Assembly (NCBI RefSeq): GCF_002300165.1
Contig: NZ_MLCE01000034.1
Coordinates: 1-64,000, forward strand
Direction of reading: 5' to 3'
DNA: 64,000 nt
DNA from: Streptomyces sp. Tue6028
Lineage (GTDB): Bacteria > Actinomycetota > Actinomycetes > Streptomycetales > Streptomycetaceae
The notes beneath the pieces were generated by a model. The model did not search any database, was not told the DNA's origin, and saw only the letters and a list, made by a program, of their open reading frames with translations. How positions within the stretch are numbered: position 1 is the first letter of the stretch; every line of letters starts with the position of its first letter. The position numbers and the translations under genes were made by a program. This document shows positions 24,587-33,065 of this stretch, in pieces.

Positions 24587-27412
24587 GTGCCCGCGCACAG
24601 ACGAGCCGTCACCCCGGCACAGGCGTCGAAGGCTCCCCGCACAGACAGGACGCCGCCCCTCCTCGACCGCTGGCCCTTCCGCCGGAAGCTCAACGTCCTG
24701 GTGATCGTCCCGCTCGCGGTCGTCTCCGCGATGCTCTCCTACGTCGTCTACGGGCAGATCGACCGCGCCCGTTCGGCCGCCGACAGCGCCCAACTCGCCC
24801 GCGACAGCGTGCAGGTGACCAAGCTCATCGACGGTGTGCAGACCGAGCACCGCCAGGCTCTCCTCGTCTCCCTGCGCCACGAGGCCGCCCGCACGGGCGA
24901 CAGCGCGCCCGACACAGCCGCCTATCTCCAGTCGCAGCAGAAGGTCACCGCGCAGATCTCGGCCGTCCGGTCGGCCTACGGGGACCGGCTGCCCGAGGCC
25001 GAGGCGCAGGCGCTCAAGGAACTGGAGGGCCTCGACAGCCTCCGCAAGACCGTGGAGCAGGGCCCCATCCCCGCGGACAACATCGACCCCGCGTACGGGT
25101 CCGTCATCGAAGGCCTCATCAACGGCCTCGGCCTCGGCCAGTCCGGCAGCGAGTCGTCCTCGTCCGCGGGCAATCTGCTCGACGCGCTGCTGCGCGCCGA
25201 CACCGCCCACGCCTCCTTCGAGACCAGCGTCTTCGCCGCCCGCACCCGGGATCCCAACGCACTGATCGAGTTCACCGGCGCCGTCGGCGACTACGACCAG
25301 TACACCTACCAGGCCGAGCGGTTCACCCGGTTCGCCGACCAGGAACAGAGCAACGACCTCGCCGAGATCGAGCACAGCCCGTACCAGAGCGTGATCACGC
25401 AGCACTGGGCCGCCCTCCAGGTCGACCCCAGCGCCCTGGTCGCCGAGAACGCGACCCAGCTGCGCGCCGCACTCGACGACGCCCTGCGCGCCGACCCGAC
25501 GTACGAGCGCCAGGCGCAGAACCGGCTGAAGGTCGTCCAGGGGCTCATCGACGAGATCGCCGCCGACACCCAGGACGCCTCGAACAGGGCCTGGTGGCAG
25601 GTGGCCTGGCTGATCGCCGGCACGCTGTTCGCCTTCGGGGCCTGGCTCCTGTTCTCCGTGCTCGTGCGCCGCTCGGTGGTGCGGACCGTGCGGACCCTCA
25701 CCGGCGCGGCCCAGCACGTGGCCACCGCCGCCGAGACCGAGCTCGCCCGGGTCGCGGACGACGACGCCGACGACGCGGGACCGCCGCGGCTGGAGGCCGT
25801 ACCGGTGCCCGTGCGGGACGAGATCGGCGAACTCGCCGAGGCCTTCAACCAGGTTCAGATCACCGCGTCCGCCCTGCTGGAGCGCCAGGTCGTCAGCCGC
25901 CGCAACATCGCCGAGATGTTCGGCAACGTCGGCCGCCGCGTCAGCAATCTGACCGCACGTCAACTCGCGCTGATCGACTCGGTGGAGCGCGGCGAGACCG
26001 ACCCCGAGGTACTCGACCGGCTCTACCGCATCGACCACATCGCCGTACGTCTCCAGCGCAACGCGGACAGCCTCATGCTGCTCGCCGGGATCAGCGAGAC
26101 GGGCCAGAACACCGACCCGGTGCGGCTCAGCAACATCGTCCGGGCCGCGCTCGGCCAGATCGAGGGCTACCAGCGGGTCACCCCGCACGCGGAGGGCGAT
26201 GTCACCGTCGTACCCGACATCGTCGGCGACCTCACGCTGATGCTCGCCGAACTGCTGGAGAACGCCGTGATGTTCTCCCCGGCGACCAGCGGCGTCGAGG
26301 TGGTCATCCGTCCCCGGCACGGGACCGGCGGCGCCCTCGTCGAGATCATCGACCACGGCCTCGGCATGAGCCCCGAGCGGCTGGTGGAGGAGAACGCGCG
26401 CCTCATCCGCCGTGAACGGCTCGACCTGGCACCCACGGAGGTGCTCGGCCTGTTCGTGGTGGGCGGACTGTCGCGCCGCTGGGGCATCGAAGTCGCCCTG
26501 TCCCGCACTCCGGGCGGCGGTGTCACGGCCACCGTCGCCGTCCCCGCGTCCCACCTGCTGCTCGCCGGCCCGGCACAGGGCGCGGCGCACATCCTGCCGC
26601 CCGCCCGCCGTTCCGGAGCGGGCGAGCCGCGCCCCGCGCGGATGGAGACGCCGTCCGGCTCCTCGGGGCTGCCGCGCAGGATTCCGGCGCGGCCCCGGCC
26701 CGGCGAGGCACCCGGTCACGCTCGCCACGCGGAACCGGCCGGCGGCATGGGAGGAGAGGGCGCACTGGCCCACCCCGGGAGCGCCACCGGCACGTCCCGG
26801 CCCCGGCCGGGCACCGGTGGCCAGGGAACGGCCGCGCCGGGCGCGGGAGCCGGGCGCCTCGGAACCACCGGCCCGGTCACGGGAGCCGGTATCCCCGGAG
26901 CACCTCCGCCGAACGCCCGCGGCAGGGTCCCCGGAGCCCCCGTCCCGAACGCCGGAGCCAGGGCGACCGGAACCGGTCTGCCGCACCGGGGCGCCGAGGC
27001 GTCCCGACCCGGCGGCCGGGGTACGGCACCGGGCGCGGACGGCGGATTCGCCGCGCGCCCCGGAACCGGTGCGGACCCCGCGCCGGGGACGGGCTCCCCG
27101 TCGCGGCCGGGCCAGGCCGGCCCGCTGCGGCGCCGGGTGCGCGGCGCGACCCTGTCGGCCACCACCGCGTCCAGCCGGCTGCCCAAACGGCCCCCCGTCA
27201 CCAACCCGCGGCCGCCCGCCTGGCAGCCCTCGGACGCGGAGGCGGCACGGTCCGAGATCGACGAGTTCGAGGCCGCCGTCCTGCGGGCCCACCGCGAGAC
27301 CGCCGCCCAGGACCTCGGCACGGGCGCCGGGCCGGGGGACCGGCCCGGCGCCCCGAACGACCCCAGCACGGACAACAGCAGACCCTCATTCCCGGAAGGC
27401 ACGAGCAAGTGA
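24587..27412 (+). CDS. cvnA: CvnA: sensor histidine kinase-like protein of a conservon
   Basis: This 941-residue membrane sensor opens a cvnABCD conservon. TM1 is near 35-57, followed by an extracytoplasmic helical sensor region (about 60-335, nitrate/nitrite-sensor-like), TM2 near 340-362, a HAMP-like segment, and an ATPase domain with the N-box LAELLENAVMFSP (about 550) and DHGLGMSPERL (about 589). The C-terminal 270 residues are a Pro/Gly/Ala/Arg-rich disordered tail. The GTG start follows AAGGAGG. In S. coelicolor, CvnA-D form a membrane complex resembling G-protein-coupled signalling and affect development. The signal is unknown. Confidence 0.92.
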   Translation: MPAHRRAVTPAQASKAPRTDRTPPLLDRWPFRRKLNVLVIVPLAVVSAMLSYVVYGQIDRARSAADSAQLARDSVQVTKLIDGVQTEHRQALLVSLRHEAARTGDSAPDTAAYLQSQQKVTAQISAVRSAYGDRLPEAEAQALKELEGLDSLRKTVEQGPIPADNIDPAYGSVIEGLINGLGLGQSGSESSSSAGNLLDALLRADTAHASFETSVFAARTRDPNALIEFTGAVGDYDQYTYQAERFTRFADQEQSNDLAEIEHSPYQSVITQHWAALQVDPSALVAENATQLRAALDDALRADPTYERQAQNRLKVVQGLIDEIAADTQDASNRAWWQVAWLIAGTLFAFGAWLLFSVLVRRSVVRTVRTLTGAAQHVATAAETELARVADDDADDAGPPRLEAVPVPVRDEIGELAEAFNQVQITASALLERQVVSRRNIAEMFGNVGRRVSNLTARQLALIDSVERGETDPEVLDRLYRIDHIAVRLQRNADSLMLLAGISETGQNTDPVRLSNIVRAALGQIEGYQRVTPHAEGDVTVVPDIVGDLTLMLAELLENAVMFSPATSGVEVVIRPRHGTGGALVEIIDHGLGMSPERLVEENARLIRRERLDLAPTEVLGLFVVGGLSRRWGIEVALSRTPGGGVTATVAVPASHLLLAGPAQGAAHILPPARRSGAGEPRPARMETPSGSSGLPRRIPARPRPGEAPGHARHAEPAGGMGGEGALAHPGSATGTSRPRPGTGGQGTAAPGAGAGRLGTTGPVTGAGIPGAPPPNARGRVPGAPVPNAGARATGTGLPHRGAEASRPGGRGTAPGADGGFAARPGTGADPAPGTGSPSRPGQAGPLRRRVRGATLSATTASSRLPKRPPVTNPRPPAWQPSDAEAARSEIDEFEAAVLRAHRETAAQDLGTGAGPGDRPGAPNDPSTDNSRPSFPEGTSK

Positions 27413-27888
27413 CCATGTGGACAGGCGAGCCGCAGCCCCGGACCGCGGAACCGGCGACCGACGTGAAGGCGGCCGCTGCCGACTTCAACTGGCTGCTCAA
27501 TCGTTTCGCCACGGAGACGGCAGGTGTCGTCGACGTGATCGGCGTCTCCTCCGACGGACTCCTCATCGCGGTGTCCCAACAGCGCGGCCAGGCCGACTCC
27601 GAGCGGCTCGCGGCGATCGTCTCCGGCATCACCAGCCTGGCCATGGGCGCGTCGGGCAACTACGGCCTCGGCGCACTGAACAAGGTGATCATCGACCTGG
27701 AGGAAGGCCACGTCCTGGTGTCGGCGCTCGGCGCCGGGGCGGTGCTCGGCGTCGTCGCCTCGAAGGAGGCGAAGCTCGGCAACATCGCGTACGAGATGAC
27801 CCTCTTCGCCAACCGGGCCGGCGCGGTGCTGAGCCCGCAGCTGGTCATGGAACTGAAGAACACGGTGGGCGTCACGCCGGCCGGCTGA
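27409..27888 (+). CDS. cvnB: CvnB: roadblock/LC7 domain protein of a conservon
   Basis: This 159-residue roadblock/LC7 protein overlaps the cvnA stop (GTGA), so it is translationally coupled. The domain spans about 25-140 (DFNWLLNRFATETAGVVDVIGVSSDGLLIAVS, then MGASGNYGLGALNKVIIDLEEGHVLV). Roadblock proteins bind small GTPases and act as scaffold or GTPase-regulating partners for CvnD. A second start, ATG at 27415, would remove two residues. Confidence 0.93.
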   Translation: MTMWTGEPQPRTAEPATDVKAAAADFNWLLNRFATETAGVVDVIGVSSDGLLIAVSQQRGQADSERLAAIVSGITSLAMGASGNYGLGALNKVIIDLEEGHVLVSALGAGAVLGVVASKEAKLGNIAYEMTLFANRAGAVLSPQLVMELKNTVGVTPAG

Positions 27889-27947
27889 CGTCCGACGGGG
27901 CCTCATGTCGACCGGTGAGGCCCCGAGAGGTGAAGGGGGACGACGCG

Positions 27948-28376
27948 ATGACGGCTGGTGAGCCATCGGCCATCGACGACGCCGGGTGGGAAGCGGAACC
28001 GCCCGCGTCGTTCGTCCGGCCGTTCCTGCTGACCGCGGGGCGGATCGCCGGAGGCGACAGTCTCGTACCGCCGATCCCGATCGAGACCCAGGTGGTCGCG
28101 ACCGATCTGGGGCTGGCGGCACTGGACGCGTTCGCCTTCGAGCAGCACCGCGACATCATCGCGATCTGCCGGGAGCCGCAGTCGCTCGCGGAGATCGCGG
28201 CGAAGCTCCGGATGCACCTGAACGTGATCCGGGTCCTCGCCGACGATCTGCGCGCCGACGGCCAACTGGCCTTGTACGCACCGGCCCACTCCAACCGCGA
28301 TGTCACCGTACTGCGAAGGGTTATCGATGGTCTCCGAGCTGTCCCCGACTCCAGGGGCGCGATCCGTGAGGGCTGA
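27948..28376 (+). CDS. cvnC: CvnC: DUF742 protein of a conservon
   Basis: This 142-residue DUF742 protein has the conserved FVRPFLLTAGRIAGG (about 21-35), the IPIETQVVAT segment and a winged-helix-like C-terminal half (EQHRDIIAICREPQSLAEIAAKLRMHLNVIRVLADDL). The ATG follows a GGGGGA site; GTG codons upstream in frame (27915, 27930) are alternatives. CvnC links the complex in known conservons, but its precise role is unclear. It overlaps cvnD by about 50 bp. Confidence 0.92.
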   Translation: MTAGEPSAIDDAGWEAEPPASFVRPFLLTAGRIAGGDSLVPPIPIETQVVATDLGLAALDAFAFEQHRDIIAICREPQSLAEIAAKLRMHLNVIRVLADDLRADGQLALYAPAHSNRDVTVLRRVIDGLRAVPDSRGAIREG

Positions 28377-28938
28377 CGGCGAGCGGCCCCAGCCGCCCCT
28401 GCCCGTGAAGATGGTGATCGCGGGCGGCTTCGGTGTCGGCAAGACCACCACGGTCGGCGCCATATCCGAGATCGAGCCGCTGACCACCGAGGCGTCCATC
28501 ACCTCGGTCGCCGCGGGGGTCGACGACCTCACCCACACCCCGGAGAAGATGACGACGACCGTCGCCATGGACTTCGGCTGCGTCACCCTGGACCCCACCC
28601 TGAAGCTCTACCTCTTCGGGACGCCCGGCCAGGAGCGGTTCGGGTTCATGTGGGACGACCTCGTGGAGGGCGCGCTCGGCGGGCTCGTCATCGTGGACAC
28701 CCGCCGGCTCGACGACTGCTACGCGGCTGTCGACTACTTCGAGCACCGCGATATCCCCTTCGCGGTGGCCGTCAACGCCTTCGACGGCAAGGTCGAGCAC
28801 GATCTCGACGACGTGCGGTGGGCCCTCGACGTCGCCGACCACGTGCCCCTCACCGTGTTCGACGCGCGCGAACGCGGGTCCGTGCGCGACGCGCTGCTCG
28901 TCGTCCTCGAACACGCGCTGGCCACCGCGGAACAGTGA
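28327..28938 (+). CDS. cvnD: CvnD: small GTPase of a conservon
   Basis: This 203-residue small GTP-binding protein has a G1/P-loop GGFGVGKTTTV (about 33-43), the G3-type FGTPGQERFGFMWDDL (about 98) and NAFDG in the G4 position. The start at 28327 lies inside cvnC after GAAGGG; a GTG at 28367 is also possible. It is the output GTPase of the CvnABCD complex. No cytochrome P450 (cvnE) follows, unlike some conservons; instead two terminators separate it from a convergent ABC operon. Confidence 0.92.
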   Translation: MVSELSPTPGARSVRADGERPQPPLPVKMVIAGGFGVGKTTTVGAISEIEPLTTEASITSVAAGVDDLTHTPEKMTTTVAMDFGCVTLDPTLKLYLFGTPGQERFGFMWDDLVEGALGGLVIVDTRRLDDCYAAVDYFEHRDIPFAVAVNAFDGKVEHDLDDVRWALDVADHVPLTVFDARERGSVRDALLVVLEHALATAEQ

Positions 28939-29001
28939 GGAGGGGACGGGCCGAGACCCGTCCCCTCCGGAACCTGGGGGCGGGGCCGCAGCCCGCCCCC
29001 A
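28939..29001. terminator. Two successive stem-loop terminators
   Basis: Hairpin 1 pairs 28939-28950 with 28957-28968 (GGAGGGGACGGG and complement). Hairpin 2 pairs 28975-28984 with 28992-29001 (TGGGGGCGGG and complement). They separate cvnD from the convergent betaine permease gene. Confidence 0.8.
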
Positions 29002-29056
29002 CAGGTGCGCGCTCCGTCCGCCCCTGCCGACGCCTTCGACGTGGCCGAGCGTGGCT

Positions 29057-29731
29057 TCAGGCCGTACGACGCCTGCGCACGCCGGGGGAGACCGCCACCC
29101 GGGCCACCGCCCAGAACAGCACCAGCACGAGCAGGGCGAGGACGGCCGTGAGCGTGGCGCCGCCGACCACCTTCTCGTAGTTGCGCTGGTACAGGCCGTC
29201 CACGATGTAGCGGCCGACCCCGCCGAGGCTCACATAGGCCGCGATCGTCGCCGTCGACACGATCTGGATCGCCGCCGAGCGCAGACCGCTGAGGATCAGC
29301 GGGAGCGCCGCCGGGACCTCCACCTGGAGCAGGATCTTCCCCTCCGGCATGCCCATGCCGCGGGCGGCGTCGACGGGGGAGGGATCCACGTTGCGGACCG
29401 CCTCGTAGGTGGTGATGAGCACCGGCGGGATCGCCAGCACCACGAGCGGGATCATCACCGGCGTGATACCGATGCCGAGCCAGACGAACATCAGCACCAG
29501 CAGGCCGAAGGTCGGCAGCGCGCGGGCCGCGGACGACACGAAGGCCAGCGCGTTGCCGCCGCGGCCGGTGTGCCCGGTGACCAGGCCGACCGGCAGACCG
29601 ATGGCCGTGGCGATGGCGAGGGCCGAGGCCGAGTACTGGACGTGCTCCCAGACGCGCTGGGGGATGCCGTCGTAGCCGTGCCAGTGGGAGCCGTCGCTGA
29701 AGAACGACCGGATGAATTCGAGTACGTTCAC
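29057..29731 (-). CDS. Glycine betaine/choline-type ABC transporter permease (second)
   Basis: This 224-residue inner-membrane permease has the BPD_transp_1 fold with about 5-6 helices. The EAA-like loop reads VRNVDPSPVDAARGMGMPEGKILLQVEVPAALPLILSGLRSA (about 110-152). It starts in a 4-bp overlap (ATGA) with the preceding permease and is the last gene of the ATPase-permease-permease operon. The permease/permease/ATPase set is typical of OpuB/OpuC or OsmU importers. Confidence 0.9.
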   Translation of the reverse strand: MNVLEFIRSFFSDGSHWHGYDGIPQRVWEHVQYSASALAIATAIGLPVGLVTGHTGRGGNALAFVSSAARALPTFGLLVLMFVWLGIGITPVMIPLVVLAIPPVLITTYEAVRNVDPSPVDAARGMGMPEGKILLQVEVPAALPLILSGLRSAAIQIVSTATIAAYVSLGGVGRYIVDGLYQRNYEKVVGGATLTAVLALLVLVLFWAVARVAVSPGVRRRRTA

Positions 29732-30435
29732 GAGACGCTCTCCGGGGTGCGGGCGGCGCCCGCGGTCGTGGCCCTGCCGCGGCCCGCCCTGCGCGCGGAC
29801 GGCGGCTGCCAGGGCGTCAGCACGCGCCGCAGCAGTACCAGCAGGGCATCAACCACGACGGCGAGGACCGCGGTGGTGACCACCGAGTTCACCGCCAGGA
29901 CCGGCCGGTGGTAGAGCATCGCGGTGGTGAGCAGATTGCCGAGCGCGCCCTGGTTGCCGATCAGCGCGCCGACGCTGACCAGGCTGATGCTGGAGGCGGT
30001 CGCCACGCGCAGTCCCGCCGTGATCGCCGGTACGGCGATGGGCAGTTGGACCTGGAAGTACCGGCGTACGAGGCCGATGCCCATCGCCGCCGCGGCCGCG
30101 TTCGTCTCCTCGGGGACCGACCGGACGCCGTCGACGACCGACGGGACGAGGATCACCAGGCTGTACAGGGACAGCGGGATCATCACGGTGAGCCGGCTCA
30201 GTCCGGTGTAGTCGATGAGCACCACGAAGAAGGCCAGCGACGGGATCGCGTAGAGCACGGTGGTGACCCACAGCACCGGCGCGTAGACCCAGTTGAAGCG
30301 GACGCACAGCAGGCCGATCGGCAGGGCCAGCAGCAGACCGACCAGCACCGGGATCAGGGCCTCCTGCATGTGCCAGGAGATCAGGCCGGGATAGCTGTGC
30401 TGGAGGTCGCTCGGTATGTCGAAGAAGCCGTTCAT
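29728..30435 (-). CDS. Glycine betaine/choline-type ABC transporter permease (first)
   Basis: This 235-residue permease has the EAA loop VPEETNAAAAAMGIGLVRRYFQVQLPIAVPAITAGLRVA (about 108-146) and the paired segment SLVSVGALIGNQGALGNLL. Its start overlaps the ATPase stop by 4 bp, as its own stop does with the next permease, so the three are tightly coupled. The longer frame upstream lies entirely over the ATPase gene and was rejected. Confidence 0.9.
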   Translation of the reverse strand: MNGFFDIPSDLQHSYPGLISWHMQEALIPVLVGLLLALPIGLLCVRFNWVYAPVLWVTTVLYAIPSLAFFVVLIDYTGLSRLTVMIPLSLYSLVILVPSVVDGVRSVPEETNAAAAAMGIGLVRRYFQVQLPIAVPAITAGLRVATASSISLVSVGALIGNQGALGNLLTTAMLYHRPVLAVNSVVTTAVLAVVVDALLVLLRRVLTPWQPPSARRAGRGRATTAGAARTPESVS

Positions 30436-31571
30436 CGCGCGGCCTTGACCTGGGACGGGCCCGGCTCGGAGTCCGCGGCCCGCTGCCGGCGCGCCGCACG
30501 GATCGCGGCGGCGATGGTCTCCTGCCCGGCGACCCCGAGCACCTGTCCCGCGCCGTCCACCGCGACCGCCCGACCCGTGGGCGACAGCACCGCCCGGTCG
30601 AGCGCGACCCGCAGCGAGTCGCGGCCCACCTCGAAGGTCTGCCCGTGCGGCTCCAGCGCCTCGACCTCGCCGCCCCACGCCGTGGGGTCGGCCCAGCCCA
30701 GCGGCCTGCCGGCGGCGTCGGTCACCAGCACCTGCGCGGGCGCATCCGCGCGCCCCGCGATCTCCTGCCAGTCGGCGCCCACCGGGAAGACCGCCGTGCG
30801 GTCGAGGGTGAGCTCACGGGTGGACAGGAAGGACAGCCCGCGGATGCCCCGGTCGGCGCCGAGGAACTCCTCCACGAACGCGTCGGCGGGCGACGAGAGC
30901 AGCTCGTCGGGCGAGGCGAACTGGGCGAGCTTGCCCCCGGTGCGCATCACGGCGACGCGGTCCCCGACGGTGATCGCCTCGTCCATGTCGTGGGTGACGA
31001 ACACGATGGCCTTGCCGAGTTCCTCCTGGATGCGGAGCAACTCCTCCTGGAGGCCGCGCCGGACGACCGGGTCGACCGCGGAGAACGGCTCGTCCATGAG
31101 CAGGATCGGAGGGTCGGAGGCCAGCGCGCGGGCGACGCCGACGCGCTGCTGCTGGCCGCCGGAGAGCTGATAGGGATAGCGGCGGGCCATGCCCGGGTCG
31201 AGGCCGACCCGCTCCATGAGTTCGGCCGCCCGGGCGCGGGCGCGCTCCTTGGACCAGCCGAGGAGCCGCGGCACCGTGGCGATGTTGTCGAGGATCGTGC
31301 GGTGCTGGAAGAGCCCGGCGTTCTGGATGACGTAACCCATGGACCGGCGCAGCGCGTTGACGGGCCGGCTGCGGATGTCCTCGCCGTTGATCCGGATCGT
31401 TCCGCTGCTGGGTTCGACCATACGGTTGATCATGCGCAACGTGGTGGTCTTGCCGCAGCCCGAGGGTCCGACGAGAACGGTGATGGAGTGGTCCGGTATC
31501 TGGAGGGAGAGACGGTCGACGGCCACCGTGCCGTCGGCGTACCGCTTGCTGACATCTTCGATGGCTATCAA
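30432..31571 (-). CDS. Glycine betaine/choline-type ABC transporter ATP-binding protein with degenerate CBS region
   Basis: This 379-residue ATPase has Walker A VGPSGCGKTTTLRM (about 34-47), the signature LSGGQQQRVGVARAL (about 136), Walker B ILLMDEPFSAVDP (about 157) and the switch His in VFVTHDMDEA. The last 130 residues resemble the CBS-pair region of OpuCA/ProV, which senses ionic strength in homologues, but are divergent. It is the first gene of the operon. A TAGACT element 65-70 bp upstream of its start could be the -10. The cognate binding protein is at 23284-24243. Confidence 0.9.
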   Translation of the reverse strand: MIAIEDVSKRYADGTVAVDRLSLQIPDHSITVLVGPSGCGKTTTLRMINRMVEPSSGTIRINGEDIRSRPVNALRRSMGYVIQNAGLFQHRTILDNIATVPRLLGWSKERARARAAELMERVGLDPGMARRYPYQLSGGQQQRVGVARALASDPPILLMDEPFSAVDPVVRRGLQEELLRIQEELGKAIVFVTHDMDEAITVGDRVAVMRTGGKLAQFASPDELLSSPADAFVEEFLGADRGIRGLSFLSTRELTLDRTAVFPVGADWQEIAGRADAPAQVLVTDAAGRPLGWADPTAWGGEVEALEPHGQTFEVGRDSLRVALDRAVLSPTGRAVAVDGAGQVLGVAGQETIAAAIRAARRQRAADSEPGPSQVKAAR

Positions 31572-31703
31572 GAGTCGGAACCCTTCGGGAACGGCTTTGC
31601 TCGTACGTGGCGCGATCGTGTGTACGAGGGTGCGTAGTCTAGTCAGTTGATGTTCGATCGCGATTGCCGCAGGTGAAGGATTCGCTGGGCGGGACGGGTT
31701 CCG

Positions 31704-32591
31704 TCACCCGTCGCGCCGGGATCGCGGGGTGAGCTGACACCGGGCACCCCGGAAGGCGGGGTGCTCGCCGAGACGGCGCGCATACGCGTCGAGTCGGGGG
31801 TGCCGGGCGAGGGTGTCGGCCAGGACACCGGCCGCGCCGGCCTGGGTGAGCGCGGCCCACACGTCCACGTCCGCGGCGGTCAGCCGACGGCCCAGTACAT
31901 AAGGATGCGCGGCCAGTCGGCGGTCCAGCGGCTCCAGCGCCGTGCACAGGACGTCCGCCGACGCGGCCGGCGTGACGTCACGGTCGAGGAGCCGGGACAG
32001 GGCGTCGATGTCCGCGGCGAGAGCGGCCGGGCGCAGCGTGGTGACGTAGGCGGAGTCGCCCCCGCCCGGGAGGCCCGCGAGATCGCGCAGGATGTCCGGG
32101 GTGTGATTGCTGACGACCCGTCCGCTCCAGCGGTCGCACAGCGTGGGGGCGGTCAGCGGTCCCTCGTAGTGGTGCCAGGTGGCCTCATAGGCACGGCGCA
32201 GCGCGGTGAACGCCTCAGGTGTTGCGGCGGGATCCGCCAGGACCGTGGTCGCCACCGAGTCCTGCAGGCCGAGCAGACGCAGGGTCACGGACAGCCGCAG
32301 CGACCGCGGACAGTCCTGCGACAGGTACAACTCGTAGCGGTGGGGCGCCGGGTAGAAACCCCCGGCGGCCCCCACTCCGATGCGGCTGCGGATGTGCGGC
32401 GCACGGGCCGGCACGGACGGTGCCCCGCCCCGGGGACGGAGGCCGGGCAGGGACACGGCCGGGCCCGGATCGCCGGGGAGCGGGCAACACGACGCCGGGG
32501 CGCCGGGGTTGGAGGTGCGTGCGTCGGCCGTGCCGCCGCCGCATGTGCTGGAGGTCCCTGAATCCGAAGCGCGCGACGATGTCTTGGGCAT
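31704..32591 (-). CDS. Glutathione S-transferase-like protein (Xi/omega type), SAM-riboswitch controlled
   Basis: This 295-residue protein has a GST-fold C-terminal half similar to the ECM4/YqjG glutathionyl-hydroquinone reductase group: YELYLSQDCPRSLRLSVTLRLLG (thioredoxin-like active site near residue 105, CPRS where CPWA is usual), WSGRVVSNHTPDILRDLA (about 175), and a helical domain ending GRRLTAADVDVWAALTQ. The first 75 residues are low-complexity. The ATG at 32591 follows GGGAGAG. Actinobacteria use mycothiol rather than glutathione, so the thiol partner is uncertain. A SAM-IV-like riboswitch and an HIDLLRV leader peptide precede it. Confidence 0.78.
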   Translation of the reverse strand: MPKTSSRASDSGTSSTCGGGTADARTSNPGAPASCCPLPGDPGPAVSLPGLRPRGGAPSVPARAPHIRSRIGVGAAGGFYPAPHRYELYLSQDCPRSLRLSVTLRLLGLQDSVATTVLADPAATPEAFTALRRAYEATWHHYEGPLTAPTLCDRWSGRVVSNHTPDILRDLAGLPGGGDSAYVTTLRPAALAADIDALSRLLDRDVTPAASADVLCTALEPLDRRLAAHPYVLGRRLTAADVDVWAALTQAGAAGVLADTLARHPRLDAYARRLGEHPAFRGARCQLTPRSRRDG

Positions 32592-32690
32592 GACTCTCCC
32601 TGGGAACGACGAGATCCCGGCCCCGCCCATGGGCAGCGGCCGTGGAGGAACGGAGTGACTGCGCTTGCGTACCGGCTCGAGACGGCCGGT

Positions 32691-32756
32691 CTAGTAGGCG
32701 CTGGAGACCCGCAGCAGATCGATGTGCAGGCGTCTCGTCAGGTCGTTCCTGGGCAT
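32691..32756 (-). CDS. Leader peptide of HVDLxRV type upstream of the GST-like gene
   Basis: This 21-codon ORF starts with ATG at 32756 after GGTGGGA and ends in TAG at 32691-32693. Its C-terminal part reads RRLHIDLLRVSSAY, the actinobacterial sulfur-gene leader pattern H(I/V)DLxRV. The last residue is Tyr (TAC) where many family members end in Cys (TGC). It lies between the riboswitch and the GST start, so it probably acts in cis by translation-coupled attenuation or translational coupling rather than as a working protein. A small stem ACCGGC/GCCGGT (32671-32690) follows the stop codon. Confidence 0.7.
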   Translation of the reverse strand: MPRNDLTRRLHIDLLRVSSAY

Positions 32757-32825
32757 TCCCACCGGTCCCGCTCCAGGGTCCGCGCTCCTGCGCGACCACG
32801 CTTGCCCCACCGCGCCGGCGGGACC

Positions 32826-32939
32826 CGGTCGTCACCCGGGGCACCCCGTCGCGGTGGAAGGGTTGCCTGTCAGCGGGCCGGGGCCGATCACCGCGTCGCC
32901 CGGAGGAACCGGGTGACGAGGCGCTGACAATCGTGACCG
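32826..32939 (-). ncRNA. SAM riboswitch, SAM-IV-like (GST-like gene)
   Basis: Read on the minus strand, outer P1 is CGGTC/GACCG (32935-32939 with 32826-32830). Then comes CACGA, a perfect P2 of TGTCAGCG and CGCTGACA enclosing an expanded hairpin, the core GGCAACCCTTCC, and the CGGGGTGCCCCGGGTGA hairpin with its 3' flank. This matches the core of the plus-strand copy at 33066-33146 nearly base for base. SAM binding would be expected to switch the downstream gene off. Recognition is from memory of the SAM-IV consensus. Confidence 0.85.
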
Positions 32940-32947
32940 TCCCCGCC

Positions 32948-32976
32948 AGTGTCGGCGGGCTCCCCGAAGCCGTCAA
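32948..32976 (-). promoter_or_regulatory. Promoter of the minus-strand riboswitch
   Basis: On the minus strand, TTGACG (32971-32976), a 17-bp spacer and GACACT (32948-32953) place the transcription start just before the riboswitch 5' end at 32939. Confidence 0.6.
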
Positions 32977-33024
32977 GAAGGCGTGGACCCGGTCTCACCA
33001 GGTGGTCATCCTGGCCGCCCGGCG

Positions 33025-33054
33025 TTGACATCGGTTTCCTGAAGTGCCTAACTT
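33025..33054 (+). promoter_or_regulatory. Promoter of the plus-strand riboswitch
   Basis: TTGACA (33025-33030), an 18-bp spacer and TAACTT (33049-33054) form a good housekeeping promoter, ending 11 bp before the riboswitch P1 at 33066. Confidence 0.75.
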
Positions 33055-33065
33055 ACGCCGCAGAT

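Noticed and set aside
24467..27292. 941-codon minus-strand frame opposite cvnA
   Set aside because: cvnA has transmembrane, HAMP and ATPase motifs; the opposite frame has no recognisable domain and is a codon-bias shadow.
32640..32927. Plus-strand ORFs between the GST-like gene and the ABC operon
   Set aside because: They run antisense through the riboswitch and leader peptide, have no domain and no ribosome site.
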